DNA of 26,678 nucleotides from UBA1443 sp964445745 (GCA_964445745.1 CAYULU010000025.1:1-26678), one strand, 5' to 3'; positions 1 through 7,873 are shown, counted from the first letter of the stretch. Notes: generated by a model not told the origin, from the sequence alone. Made by a program: numbers and translations.

Positions 1-814
1 GATAAAATCCTCCCGCGACCATCGTGATGTGAAGCCCGCTGATGGCAAGGAGATGAATGGTTCCGGTCTTCACAAACGCACTTCTCAGATCCGCGGCAAT
101 CTCACTACGAATACCCAAAATGACCGCCTTTAGCACCGAAGATTCAGGCCGTTGATAAAGCGCCTCAATTTTTGAGGCTATCATGAGACGTAATCTTCCG
201 ATCCATCTCGCGGGCTGAAAAACAGGACCTTCCGCAACAATTCGTCCCGAATTCGGCCCAATCACTTCGATCATCGCATGGATATTTTTCTCGGCAAGGT
301 ATCGCGTCTGATCAAATCCTCCGGGGTTTTGAGCCCGTCTTGGTTTTTTCAGTAAACCATAAAGACGCACTTTGTCACCTACGGAGGGAATGGTCGACGG
401 TTGAATCCAGTACACCCAAACTTGCCCCCTCACCGCTTCCGGCCTTGGATATCGCCGGGAACCAAGATCGACTTCTGTTGATTTTAAGACGAACGAGGCA
501 TTCCTGCCCCGCCCTCGGCATTTAACATCCGGCAAGGTCGCAACAATCCCCGTGATAGCAAGCCGACGACCTGATACGAATTGATGCACACTGTTTTCAA
601 ACCTCAATCCATCAATGCTGAAACTGAGGCATCCAACAATGAGCATAAGAACCAAGAAAACAGGCAAAAAAGAATTTCGTCCTCGCAGGAACCAGGCGAG
701 AGGTAGCAAGATAACCAGCAAAGAAACAGCCACAGGCGTGATCGGTGGAACGTAGCGGCTCAATACAATCCCGAGGGATATGCTTACGGCTAACGGAAGA
801 AAAGGGAACCTCAT
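1..814 (-). CDS. comEC: ComEC/Rec2-type DNA uptake channel, N-terminal part
   Basis: ComEC forms the inner-membrane channel that carries single-stranded DNA into the cell during natural transformation. About 271 codons are open from the ATG at 814 and run off the left edge, so the C-terminal part is missing. The N-terminus has hydrophobic segments at about residues 1-20, 29-43 and 49-64. A soluble OB-like stretch follows, with the family signature NPGGFDQTRYLAEKNI. The translation then reaches GTIHLLAISGLHITMVAGG, the conserved start of the competence domain. I read the frame directly from the minus strand; an in-frame stop just upstream excludes a longer start. No Shine-Dalgarno is visible, and a TATAAT ends only 7 bases before the ATG, so a leaderless transcript is possible. 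The gene follows GspA/GspB-like genes. The family call is firm. Confidence 0.9.
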   Translation of the reverse strand, partial: MRFPFLPLAVSISLGIVLSRYVPPITPVAVSLLVILLPLAWFLRGRNSFLPVFLVLMLIVGCLSFSIDGLRFENSVHQFVSGRRLAITGIVATLPDVKCRGRGRNASFVLKSTEVDLGSRRYPRPEAVRGQVWVYWIQPSTIPSVGDKVRLYGLLKKPRRAQNPGGFDQTRYLAEKNIHAMIEVIGPNSGRIVAEGPVFQPARWIGRLRLMIASKIEALYQRPESSVLKAVILGIRSEIAADLRSAFVKTGTIHLLAISGLHITMVAGGFY

Positions 815-820
815 AGTGCT

Positions 821-847
821 TATTATACAATATTATATTGTATAATA
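821..847. promoter_or_regulatory. Perfect 13-bp palindrome at the comEC start, overlapping -10-like boxes
   Basis: Bases 821-833 are the exact reverse complement of 835-847, with a single T at 834 as centre. The site is purely A/T apart from one C and one G, so it is not a terminator. On the minus strand it holds TATAAT at 827-822, 7 bases before the comEC ATG, and another TATAAT at 837-832. A repressor or MarR-like dimer bound here would block a comEC promoter. The TACAAT...ATTGTA arms loosely resemble OhrR/MarR operators; that comparison is inference. Confidence 0.5.
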
Positions 848-899
848 ATAATATTTTTGCAAAAAACTTTTTTTTCGCAAGCAGAAATTGAAATTCAGG

Positions 900-995
900 C
901 TACCTTTTCAGGAAATACTTGAGGGCGAGAAAAAATAGAACCACAAGAAGCAGAAGAAAAAAAACCGTATGCGAAGTTTTTGGGTCGTCAGACAT
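900..995 (-). CDS. Possible 31-residue single-span membrane peptide
   Basis: This small open frame starts at ATG 995 and stops with TAG at 902-900. It begins MSDDPKTSHTV and continues with a run of about 17 Leu, Val, Phe and Ala residues (roughly 11-27), ending in KYFLKR. A polar or acidic start, one membrane span and a positive tail suggest a one-span membrane peptide. It lies 15 bases after the GspB-like stop and 85 bases before comEC, in the same direction. I see no clear ribosome binding site, and a hydrophobic frame this short could arise by chance. Function unknown. Confidence 0.35.
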   Translation of the reverse strand: MSDDPKTSHTVFFLLLLVVLFFLALKYFLKR

Positions 996-1010
996 CGTCT
1001 CAACAAGACC

Positions 1011-1619
1011 TTATAGTTTTAATCGGAAAACTTCCCCTCGAGATTCCAGCGTCACCTCGTCTGGATCAATCTTCATAACTACCCACCCATTCCCCACCGA
1101 ATCCCCAATCGCCAAGATCCGGTCATTGATCACGGCACGAGTCCCTTCTCCAAGATCCAGAATGCCCGTCAGCCTCAACGCCTGACGACTTTGATAGGAC
1201 AAGTCTTTATGACTCATAACCGGCATAATCTTCGCCAGAGGTGAAAAACCGGTACTGATGTTTTCGCTCGAATCTTGCACACCCCTGGGAATACCCGAAT
1301 TAAAATTTTCCGAAACACCACCTCCCGTTAACTCTAGTGATCCGGAGTTTAAAAAATGCTGAAGAATCGTGCCAAATACAACCAGGGAAAACAAAACAAA
1401 AAAACCCGCCAGGATCTTCCACCCAAGGGCGCGCCGCGAGCCATAACGATGTTGAACCTCTCGAAGCTCACGTTCCAGGTTTTCATCCATAACCTTCGGC
1501 CAATCAGGCAATGGATTCGATAGCTTCTGTTTTTTTTGCACAGTCTCCGCAGGCAGAGCTTCCCCTATCTGTTTCTGTGATGAACCAGCTTTGTTGAGCG
1601 CCGCCTGGATAAGACTCAT
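1011..1619 (-). CDS. GspB-like inner-membrane partner of the GspA/ExeA ATPase
   Basis: 202 residues. It has a cytoplasmic N-terminal region of about 64 residues, one membrane span at about 65-88, a linker rich in Gly/Ser/Asn, and a C-terminal beta-rich domain at about 148-202. That domain contains LTGILDLGEGTRAVINDRI and then IGDSVGNGWVVMKIDPD. The layout and the ILxxGExxxAIINxxIxxxGD-like pattern match GspB and PilP-like domains. GspA/GspB pairs help insert the type II secretin through the peptidoglycan. The ATG overlaps the stop of the ATPase gene by four bases (ATGA, 1616-1619), so the two are translationally coupled. No secretin or pilus genes are inside the window, so whether it serves type II secretion or a type IV pilus is open. 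Next to comEC, a role in DNA uptake is possible. Confidence 0.72.
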   Translation of the reverse strand: MSLIQAALNKAGSSQKQIGEALPAETVQKKQKLSNPLPDWPKVMDENLERELREVQHRYGSRRALGWKILAGFFVLFSLVVFGTILQHFLNSGSLELTGGGVSENFNSGIPRGVQDSSENISTGFSPLAKIMPVMSHKDLSYQSRQALRLTGILDLGEGTRAVINDRILAIGDSVGNGWVVMKIDPDEVTLESRGEVFRLKL

Positions 1620-2425
1620 ACAGCAACCCCCTGCAGATCAGCTTCCGCACATTCCACCATGGGTGCATTAATCCATTGCGATCCTGCCGCAAAGGCCGCA
1701 AGGAGAGCGCGATCTGCCAGGATATTGATCACTCGCGGAATCCCCGCTGAAAGCTCATGGATCCGGCTAATAGCTTCCGGCGAAAAAATATCGCCAGTGG
1801 CTCCTGCGATCTTCAGTCGATGCCTGATGTAAAGGCCGACTTCCTCGAGGCTCAATTCCGGAAGATGACAACGTACCGCGATCCGTTGTTTCAACTGGCG
1901 AAGATCACGACGTTTCAAAAGATCGTTAAGTTCTGGCTGTCCCATTAAAATAATCTGCAACAACTTCTGAGATGCAGTTTCAAGATTGGAAAGGAGACGA
2001 ATTTGTTCGAGCGCCTTCGGCGGGAGCAACTGCGCTTCGTCAATAATCAATACCGCGTTAAATCCCTTCGAACTTTCCTCAAGTAAAAACCGGTTCAGCG
2101 AATCAAAATAGGCTTTTCTTTTTTTCGAGGCTGGCTTAAGGCCAAAATCCTCCACAATCACTTCCAGTAATTCAATCTCCGAAAGCTTAGGATTGAAAAC
2201 AAGTGAAGTATGAATGTTTTCACCAATCTGCTGGAGGAACATTCGCGAGAGCGTGGTTTTCCCGGCTCCAATCTCACCCGTAATCTGGATAAACCCCACT
2301 CGCCGATCCACGCCATATTTCATGGAGGACAACGCCGACTGATGGTGCCGGCTGAGGTACACAAACCGGGGATCCGGCGTCACATTAAAAGGTGGCTCTG
2401 TAAGGTGGAAAAATGATTCGTACAT
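1616..2425 (-). CDS. GspA/ExeA-family AAA ATPase
   Basis: 269 residues, starting MYESFFHLTEPPFNVTPDPR, the typical ExeA/GspA opening. Walker A is GEIGAGKT at 50-57 and Walker B is VLIIDEAQ at 125-132; QPELNDLLKRRDLRQLKQRI fits the sensor and arginine-finger region. GspA works with GspB to remodel or bind peptidoglycan so that the secretin multimer can assemble. The protein stops after the ATPase module and lacks the C-terminal peptidoglycan-binding domain of longer ExeA proteins, so wall contact would fall to the GspB-like partner. AGGAG lies 5 bases before the ATG. It overlaps the GspB-like gene downstream by four bases. Confidence 0.88.
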   Translation of the reverse strand: MYESFFHLTEPPFNVTPDPRFVYLSRHHQSALSSMKYGVDRRVGFIQITGEIGAGKTTLSRMFLQQIGENIHTSLVFNPKLSEIELLEVIVEDFGLKPASKKRKAYFDSLNRFLLEESSKGFNAVLIIDEAQLLPPKALEQIRLLSNLETASQKLLQIILMGQPELNDLLKRRDLRQLKQRIAVRCHLPELSLEEVGLYIRHRLKIAGATGDIFSPEAISRIHELSAGIPRVINILADRALLAAFAAGSQWINAPMVECAEADLQGVAV

Positions 2426-2492
2426 TGCGTCTCCTGTCCCTTAATGAACGGCACATACAGTCTTCATCTTGAGGAAAAACAGGAAAGCGGGA

Positions 2493-4538
2493 TCAGACCT
2501 TGCGAAAAACAATTTCAAAAATGCGTCCATCCTTGCGATTAATGGAACCATTAAAAATCCTGCGCCGCTCCCTTGACTGGTCCAATTTCTCACCTGTGAT
2601 CAGATCTCGGACGATCATATCCCCCCGGCATTTTTCAAGGGCGGGAAGAAACACGGTGCCGCTTTTGTCTTCATTACCGTTATTCACTACGACCAGATAA
2701 TGCTTGGACCCCCTTCTAAAAATCGCCGTCTTCACGTCGCGGGTCACTGAATAAGCAAAAAGCGGTACTGACAAAAACCGCAAAACTCCAAGGATCAGTT
2801 CGGGTGTAGGATCCACACCGAGGTGGATCACTCTTCCCCTGCCAACTTTTTTGATATAGCCCACGGTCAGGCTCCCATACCCCTCGATTTCAGCCTGGAT
2901 TTTATGGCAACCATCCGCCTTGAAAATATAAACCGAACTTGTGACCGGAATAGCCGGTTGTCCTTTACCCAGCGTGATCTTAAACTGACGTTTGAACTCA
3001 AAAAGAATTCGTTCAGGGTCTTCAAATCCGATAACCTGACAGGAATTAAAATTTTCGTCTTTCCTCGGATAGCTCAAAAACGAGACCAGAGTCCCGCCCC
3101 GCTCTACGTACCGTCGAAGGTTCTCGTGCGAGATCTTATCGAGCCATTGATTGCCTGAATAAAAAATCACTTTTTTTTCCGGAACAGCCTGTCGAGGATC
3201 ACAGACATCGTAGTCCACATCCCCGTGATAGAGGGCCTGCAAAATAGGACTATTATGCGAAAGTGTTCGCGCCGCATATTGAAGAGGATTAAAGGTGACG
3301 GCAACTTCGGTCAATTTTTCAAGAGAGGTCGGCTTGAGCAAATGAAATGCGCGAACAATCTGTTTAAAAACGGTGTAAAGTTCTCCCCGGGTCCGCCCCC
3401 ACTCATTGATCGGAGACATGTACCAGTTATCACGATTCACTAACATGTACCAGTTCCATCCCTTAACACCCCCGAGGAAAGCCGACAAACAAATCATCCG
3501 GTAATGATTCGGCGTCAGTACGCTGGTTTCGTAGTGACGGCCATGCCAAATCCCCGATTGAAATTCCACAATAAACGGCAAATGAGATACGCTCGCCAAG
3601 TAACGAATTTTGTCGCAGAATTTCCGGTGCTCAAACTCATCTTCAGCAAGCTCATTGGAAGGATACAAATCCACTCCCACCATATCCGATACCGATTGAA
3701 GCCGGGACCAGTCATGCGCATAAAAAAACGGATACGTGTTCAGATAGATAGGGACATCGATCCCAAGGTTCCGGTAGGCTTCAACATTCCATTGGGCGAC
3801 CTTCGCAGAATAGTCATATTTAAACTTAAAGTAGTCAAGATTACGCTTAAGCTCTTTATCACCTTTAAGCGGGATTCCCTGCACGTTCGCAAGCATGGTC
3901 GCAATAAAAGGTGACGCCTCCTTAAATGAGCCATACTGTGTTCCCCACGCACTGTTAAGCGACTCTAGATCGTTTTCGTACAACCTCGTGATAAAATCCT
4001 GAAAAAGTCCGGGAGGACCGCTTAGGCCATATTGCTGACCAAACACGTCAGGCCACGGATCGATCTCATTATCAGCCTGAAGCAGGATAATGTGACCACC
4101 CCGCTGCGTCGCAAGATAAGGTTTAAAAACCTTCGTAACCTCTTTTATGTACACGCCTGCATAGTCAAGAAATTTGGGATGAAGACGGTGATATTTGTAG
4201 GCGTACGAAGGAACCCCATCGTGGGGCCACTCGCTGTAGATATAAGGTCCCGGCCGGATAATAAGCCAAAAACCTTCCTTGCGGGTTAAATCCAGAAAAG
4301 CTTTTAAATTTCGCGCTTGATCGGTTTTGCCTGAAAAATCAAATTTCCCGCGCTGATACTCATGAAAATCCCAAGGGACGTATGTGGAAATAATTCTCAG
4401 TCCCATCTCTTTGACGCGGAAGAGTGCATCCTTCCAACAATTCGGATTCAACCTCCAGTAGTGCACTTCCCCGGAAATAAGAGGAACTTCTTTGCCGCCG
4501 ACCAGAAGCTTTTTCTTTTTAATTTCTACCTTCGGCAT
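2493..4538 (-). CDS. GH35-like beta-galactosidase family glycosidase
   Basis: 681 residues from ATG 4538. A TTG at 4577 would add 13 residues, but the AAGG before it is too close to act as a ribosome site. The N-terminus has LISGEVHYWRL (20-30), a variant of the GH35 SGSxHYxR signature, then RIISTYVPWDFHE (48-60) and IIRPGPYIYSEW. The likely acid/base is Glu158 in LLQADNEID and the likely nucleophile Glu325 in PFIVEFQSG, both matching GH35 geometry. After about residue 420 comes a GH42-like Rossmann and trimerisation region, then a beta-rich C-terminus. There is no signal peptide, so it is probably cytoplasmic. Such enzymes release terminal galactose or related sugars; the exact substrate cannot be read. 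It sits alone between leuS and gspA with no sugar transporter nearby. Confidence 0.78.
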   Translation of the reverse strand: MPKVEIKKKKLLVGGKEVPLISGEVHYWRLNPNCWKDALFRVKEMGLRIISTYVPWDFHEYQRGKFDFSGKTDQARNLKAFLDLTRKEGFWLIIRPGPYIYSEWPHDGVPSYAYKYHRLHPKFLDYAGVYIKEVTKVFKPYLATQRGGHIILLQADNEIDPWPDVFGQQYGLSGPPGLFQDFITRLYENDLESLNSAWGTQYGSFKEASPFIATMLANVQGIPLKGDKELKRNLDYFKFKYDYSAKVAQWNVEAYRNLGIDVPIYLNTYPFFYAHDWSRLQSVSDMVGVDLYPSNELAEDEFEHRKFCDKIRYLASVSHLPFIVEFQSGIWHGRHYETSVLTPNHYRMICLSAFLGGVKGWNWYMLVNRDNWYMSPINEWGRTRGELYTVFKQIVRAFHLLKPTSLEKLTEVAVTFNPLQYAARTLSHNSPILQALYHGDVDYDVCDPRQAVPEKKVIFYSGNQWLDKISHENLRRYVERGGTLVSFLSYPRKDENFNSCQVIGFEDPERILFEFKRQFKITLGKGQPAIPVTSSVYIFKADGCHKIQAEIEGYGSLTVGYIKKVGRGRVIHLGVDPTPELILGVLRFLSVPLFAYSVTRDVKTAIFRRGSKHYLVVVNNGNEDKSGTVFLPALEKCRGDMIVRDLITGEKLDQSRERRRIFNGSINRKDGRIFEIVFRKV

Positions 4539-4628
4539 CTTACACAATCCATCATTTGCTGATACAAGCGTGAACAAACCTTAGGAAACTATCACATTCA
4601 TCGCCTTAAATTGCAAAATCTTTAAAAC

Positions 4629-4646
4629 AAAAAAACGCCTTGGGGC
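4629..4646 (-). terminator. Weak intrinsic terminator after leuS
   Basis: Read on the minus strand, a short GCC-CCAA-GGC hairpin is followed by G and then TTTTTTTG. It lies about 45 bases past the leuS stop. The stem is only three strong pairs, so termination may be partial and could allow read-through into the glycosidase gene. Confidence 0.4.
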
Positions 4647-4691
4647 ATCTCGCGAACAAATCGTACTTAATTAACCACCATCGCACAAGGA

Positions 4692-7166
4692 CTATCTCGA
4701 CCCCAAGATCAGATTGACAGTCCTTCCGGGTATCACGATCATCTTGACAATCTTTTTCTCGCCAACGATTTCCTGAACACGCGGCTGTTCAAGAACCCTC
4801 TTCTGAATTTCTTCTTGCCCCAGTTCCGCAGGAACCATCATCTTCGCTCGAACCTTCCCTGCCACAAGAATCGCCATCTCATATTCCGACTGGGCAAGAT
4901 ACCGATCATCGTAATCCGGCCATGGTTCATAGACAAGCGACCCGGAACGCCCCATCTTTTGCCAAAGTTCTTCGGATAAATGCGGCGCAAATACCGAAAG
5001 AATCAGCAGGAATTTCTCGAGAACCTCCCGTGAGTGATCGGAGTGAGTAGAAACTTCATTGATAAAAATCATCAGCGCGGAAATCGCAGTATTGAACCGG
5101 AGCGATTCCAAATCCTCCGTCACCTTCTTAATCGCCTGATGGAGCGCTCGTAGCTCGGTTTTGGAAGAATCACGCGGCTGAATATTCGGATGGAGATTCC
5201 CGTCTTTATCCGTAAACAGACGCCAAACCTTTCCGAGAAAGCGATAAACTCCCTCAACACCGGACGTCGCCCAGGGTTTCGTCATTTCAAGCGGTCCCAT
5301 AAACATTTCATACAAACGAAATGAATCGGCCCCGTACTGTCGCACAACATCATCGGGATTAATCACATTACCACGGGATTTGGACATCTTCTGGTTATCT
5401 TCCCCAAGAATCATCCCCTGGTTAACAAGTTTCTTAAAAGGTTCCGGAGTCGCGACAAATCCGAGGTCAAAAAGGACCTTGTGCCAGAACCGAGAATACA
5501 GCAGATGAAGCACGGCATGCTCAGCTCCGCCAACATAAAGATCAACGGGCATCCAGTACTTTTCTTTTTTCTTGTCCACTGCGGCATCAGGGTTCCTGGG
5601 ATCGATGTAGCGCAGATAATACCAGCAGGATCCCGCCCATTGGGGCATCGTATTCGTTTCTCGATTTGCAACCGATCCGCACTTGGGACACTTGCATTGA
5701 ACCCAATCCCGGACTTTAGCAAGCGGCGGTTCCGCCGACCCGGTCGGAGTATAATCGGTCATCTCAGGCAATCGCAGAGGAAGTTCATTCTCGGGAACCG
5801 GCACAATACCGCATTGATCGCAATGGATAAGGGGGATCGGTTCACCCCAATACCGTTGACGCGAAAAAAGCCAGTCACGCAGTTTGTACTGAACACTGGC
5901 TTTCCCAAGTCCCTTTGCCGTAAGCCAGCTTGTGATCTTTTTCTTAGCCTCAGTCGTCGGTAGCCCGGTGATTGACACATCGGGGCCTGTGGAATTAACC
6001 GAGGTTCCCTCCCCCACAAAACCCTGCCATTCGGCTTTAGGATCACCCGGCTGAACCACCTGGATCACAGGAAGATTAAATTGCGTAGCAAACTCAAAAT
6101 CGCGCGTGTCGTGAGCCGGAACCGCCATAATCGCTCCGGTACCGTACCCCATCATGACATAATCAGCGATCCAGACCGGTATTTTGTTGTCATTCACAGG
6201 ATTGATCGCATAAGCACCCGTAAACGCACCCGTTTTATCTTTCTCAAGCTGAGTACGTTCCAATTCGCTTTTCCGGGAAGATTCCTGACGGTATTTTTCA
6301 ACCTGCGAACGGCATTGGGGAGATGTGATTTTTTCGACCAGCGGATGTTCCGGAGCCAACACCATGTAAGTGGCACCGAAAAGCGTATCCGGCCGGGTGG
6401 TAAACACCTTCACCTCAAGATTTGAATCTGAAATCTTGAATTGGACTTCAGCCCCTTCGCTCCGCCCAATCCAGTTTCGTTGCATCTCCTTGATCGCTTC
6501 TGACCAATCCACATATTGAAGATCTTCGAGAAGGCGTTCGGCATAAGCCGTAATTTTCAATACCCATTGACGGAGCGGACGACGGAAGACGTCCTTGTGT
6601 CCTTTTCGGTCACAGGTTCCGTCCGATCGGACCTCTTCGTTTGCCAGAACGGCCTTACATCCCTCACACCACCAGACCGGAATTTCAGCCTCGTAGGCAA
6701 GCCCCTTTTTATAAAGTTGAAGAAAAATCCACTGGGTCCACTTGAAGTAAGCAGGATCGGTGGTATCAACCTCACGGTCCCAGTCATAACTAAAACCCAG
6801 CATCTGGATCTGGCGGCGAAAAGTTTCGATATTTTTTTTGGTCGTAATCGAGGGATGCGTCCCCGTTTCAATCGCATATTGCTCGGCGGGAAGCCCAAAG
6901 GCATCCCATCCCATCGGATGAAGGACGTTGAACCCACGCATCCTTTTGTAGCGGGCTATAATGTCTGTCGCGGTATATCCTTCCGGATGGCCCACATGAA
7001 GTCCCGAACCCGAGGGATAAGGAAACATGTCCAGGATGTAATATTTGGGTTTTTGAGGCGAACATTCATCGGGGTCAGGCGAACGGAAGGTCTTATGCGC
7101 AAGCCAGTAGGCCTGCCATTTTTTTTCAATCTCGTCGAAGGGATACGCTTTAAATCCGCTGACCAT
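4692..7166 (-). CDS. leuS: Leucyl-tRNA synthetase
   Basis: 824 residues, full length for bacterial LeuRS. It charges tRNA-Leu with leucine in the cytoplasm. The class I HIGH motif appears as HVGH (57-60) after FPYPSGSGL. The CP1 editing domain carries FTTRPDTLFGATYMVLAPEH (255-274) and GYGTGAIMAVPAHDTRDFEF (340-359), including the Thr-rich and Asp residues needed to hydrolyse mischarged tRNA. KMSKS is at 593-597. Zinc-ribbon-like cysteines occur at 170 and at 491-496 (CKCPKC). GAGG lies four bases before the ATG. The gene is downstream of tRNA-Ala and tRNA-Leu genes on the same strand, probably in one transcript. Confidence 0.97.
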   Translation of the reverse strand: MVSGFKAYPFDEIEKKWQAYWLAHKTFRSPDPDECSPQKPKYYILDMFPYPSGSGLHVGHPEGYTATDIIARYKRMRGFNVLHPMGWDAFGLPAEQYAIETGTHPSITTKKNIETFRRQIQMLGFSYDWDREVDTTDPAYFKWTQWIFLQLYKKGLAYEAEIPVWWCEGCKAVLANEEVRSDGTCDRKGHKDVFRRPLRQWVLKITAYAERLLEDLQYVDWSEAIKEMQRNWIGRSEGAEVQFKISDSNLEVKVFTTRPDTLFGATYMVLAPEHPLVEKITSPQCRSQVEKYRQESSRKSELERTQLEKDKTGAFTGAYAINPVNDNKIPVWIADYVMMGYGTGAIMAVPAHDTRDFEFATQFNLPVIQVVQPGDPKAEWQGFVGEGTSVNSTGPDVSITGLPTTEAKKKITSWLTAKGLGKASVQYKLRDWLFSRQRYWGEPIPLIHCDQCGIVPVPENELPLRLPEMTDYTPTGSAEPPLAKVRDWVQCKCPKCGSVANRETNTMPQWAGSCWYYLRYIDPRNPDAAVDKKKEKYWMPVDLYVGGAEHAVLHLLYSRFWHKVLFDLGFVATPEPFKKLVNQGMILGEDNQKMSKSRGNVINPDDVVRQYGADSFRLYEMFMGPLEMTKPWATSGVEGVYRFLGKVWRLFTDKDGNLHPNIQPRDSSKTELRALHQAIKKVTEDLESLRFNTAISALMIFINEVSTHSDHSREVLEKFLLILSVFAPHLSEELWQKMGRSGSLVYEPWPDYDDRYLAQSEYEMAILVAGKVRAKMMVPAELGQEEIQKRVLEQPRVQEIVGEKKIVKMIVIPGRTVNLILGSR

Positions 7167-7212
7167 AAATCCTCAAAGTTCGAAAAGAGTGAGGCCCGTC
7201 TTGGAGCTTTTC

Positions 7213-7247
7213 GTCTCCATGCTCCGGCGAAAGCGGACTCTGGAGAC
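7213..7247 (-). promoter_or_regulatory. Hairpin in the leuS leader
   Basis: Between tRNA-Leu and leuS the minus strand folds as GTCTCCA (7247-7241) with TGGAGAC (7219-7213), then a symmetrical three-base internal loop, then TCCG (7237-7234) with CGGA (7226-7223) around a seven-base loop. It lies 47 bases before the leuS ATG. No poly-T run follows it, so it is not an obvious terminator. It could be an RNase processing site separating the tRNAs from the mRNA, or a regulatory leader. I see no T-box sequence. Confidence 0.45.
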
Positions 7248-7283
7248 CGCCAGAAGCTATAGACCGGGTCATAAAAAAACCGA

Positions 7284-7369
7284 TGCGAGAGGAGGGAATC
7301 GAACCCTCATGGTGTTTGAGCACCGCTGGATTTTGAGTCCAGTGCGTCTGCCAGTTCCGCCACTCTCGC
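7284..7369 (-). tRNA. tRNA-Leu (anticodon CAA)
   Basis: The minus strand gives an 86-base class II tRNA. The acceptor GCGAGAG (7369-7363) pairs with CTCTCGC (7291-7285), with discriminator A at 7284. The anticodon stem CTGGA/TCCAG encloses CTCAAAA, so the anticodon is CAA and it reads UUG. A long variable arm and the T-loop GGTTCGATTCC are present. CCA is not encoded (TCG follows). A run of seven T bases a few bases downstream may cause partial termination or processing. It lies immediately upstream of the gene for its own synthetase. Confidence 0.95.
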
Positions 7370-7377
7370 AGGAAAGA

Positions 7378-7453
7378 TGGTGGACCGGAGGGGAGTTGAA
7401 CCCCTGACCTCTACAATGCCATTGTAGCGTTCTCCCAACTGAACTACCGGCCC
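7378..7453 (-). tRNA. tRNA-Ala (anticodon GGC)
   Basis: The minus strand folds into a cloverleaf. The acceptor GGGCCGG pairs with CCGGTCC, with one G-T pair at the third position rather than the usual G3-U70 context shifted elsewhere, which fits alanine identity. The anticodon stem CTACA/TGTAG encloses ATGGCAT, giving GGC, which reads GCC and GCU. The discriminator is A at 7381, followed by CCA at 7380-7378, so CCA is encoded or matches by chance. Only 8 bases separate it from tRNA-Leu. Confidence 0.95.
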
Positions 7454-7496
7454 ACATTTTGACTGGCAAGAATGATATCTGAAAAATCGAGGCGGT

Positions 7497-7525
7497 ATTC
7501 TACTGAAGAAGACTGCGCTTTACAA
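7497..7525 (-). promoter_or_regulatory. Sigma70-type promoter for the tRNA-Ala/tRNA-Leu/leuS unit
   Basis: On the minus strand TTGTAA (7525-7520) and TAGAAT (7502-7497) are separated by exactly 17 bases. Transcription would start near 7490, about 37 bases before tRNA-Ala. The promoter lies just past the end of the exosortase-associated-like gene, so the tRNAs have their own start. Confidence 0.55.
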
Positions 7526-7534
7526 GGAAAGCGT

Positions 7535-7873
7535 TTAAAAAAAGGTTTCCGGATCCACCCGGAGACCTTCCTGATCCCCGGGAATGAATGCCCACGCCAT
7601 ATCCCAGGCCCCGCACCCCAACCGTGTCAACATCCGGAAACTCCCGTCAAAAAAACCGGCAATATTCCGGGAACCCCGCGGGTTGCCATCGTCCGTCTTG
7701 TCATAATGGTTGATCGTATAGGGAATTTCGTAGGGGGCACTAATCACATTTTTGAAACCTCTGGTGAGTGTCTGTCCCAACCTTTGAAAATACCCGACGT
7801 CATTGGCATGGGCACAGGGATGTAAAGAAATCAGAATCACCAGGGTACAACCTAAAACGAGTTTTGCACGCAT
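7535..7873 (-). CDS. Exported exosortase-associated-like protein (TIGR04073-type)
   Basis: 112 residues. A signal peptide covers about 1-23, with a hydrophobic core and AHA before the likely cleavage. The mature part has RGFKNVISAPYEIPYTI and GFFDGSFRMLTRLGCGAWD, resembling from memory the small exported family annotated as exosortase system-associated TIGR04073. That family has a Gly-rich segment followed by N-V-x(3-4)-E-I-P. Its molecular role is not known. The ribosome site GGAGG is 5 bases before the ATG. No exosortase or sorting-signal protein is in the window. The gene faces away from the plus-strand zinc-ribbon gene across a 111-base divergent spacer. Gene reality is near certain; the family name is moderate. 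Confidence 0.7.
   Translation of the reverse strand: MRAKLVLGCTLVILISLHPCAHANDVGYFQRLGQTLTRGFKNVISAPYEIPYTINHYDKTDDGNPRGSRNIAGFFDGSFRMLTRLGCGAWDMAWAFIPGDQEGLRVDPETFF

Noticed and set aside
4539..4577. TTG start for the glycosidase
   Set aside because: The upstream AAGG is only a few bases from the TTG, and the ATG at 4538 begins just before the conserved fold.
7167..7283. T-box leader for leuS
   Set aside because: No T-box consensus or specifier-loop layout is visible; only a plain hairpin is seen.
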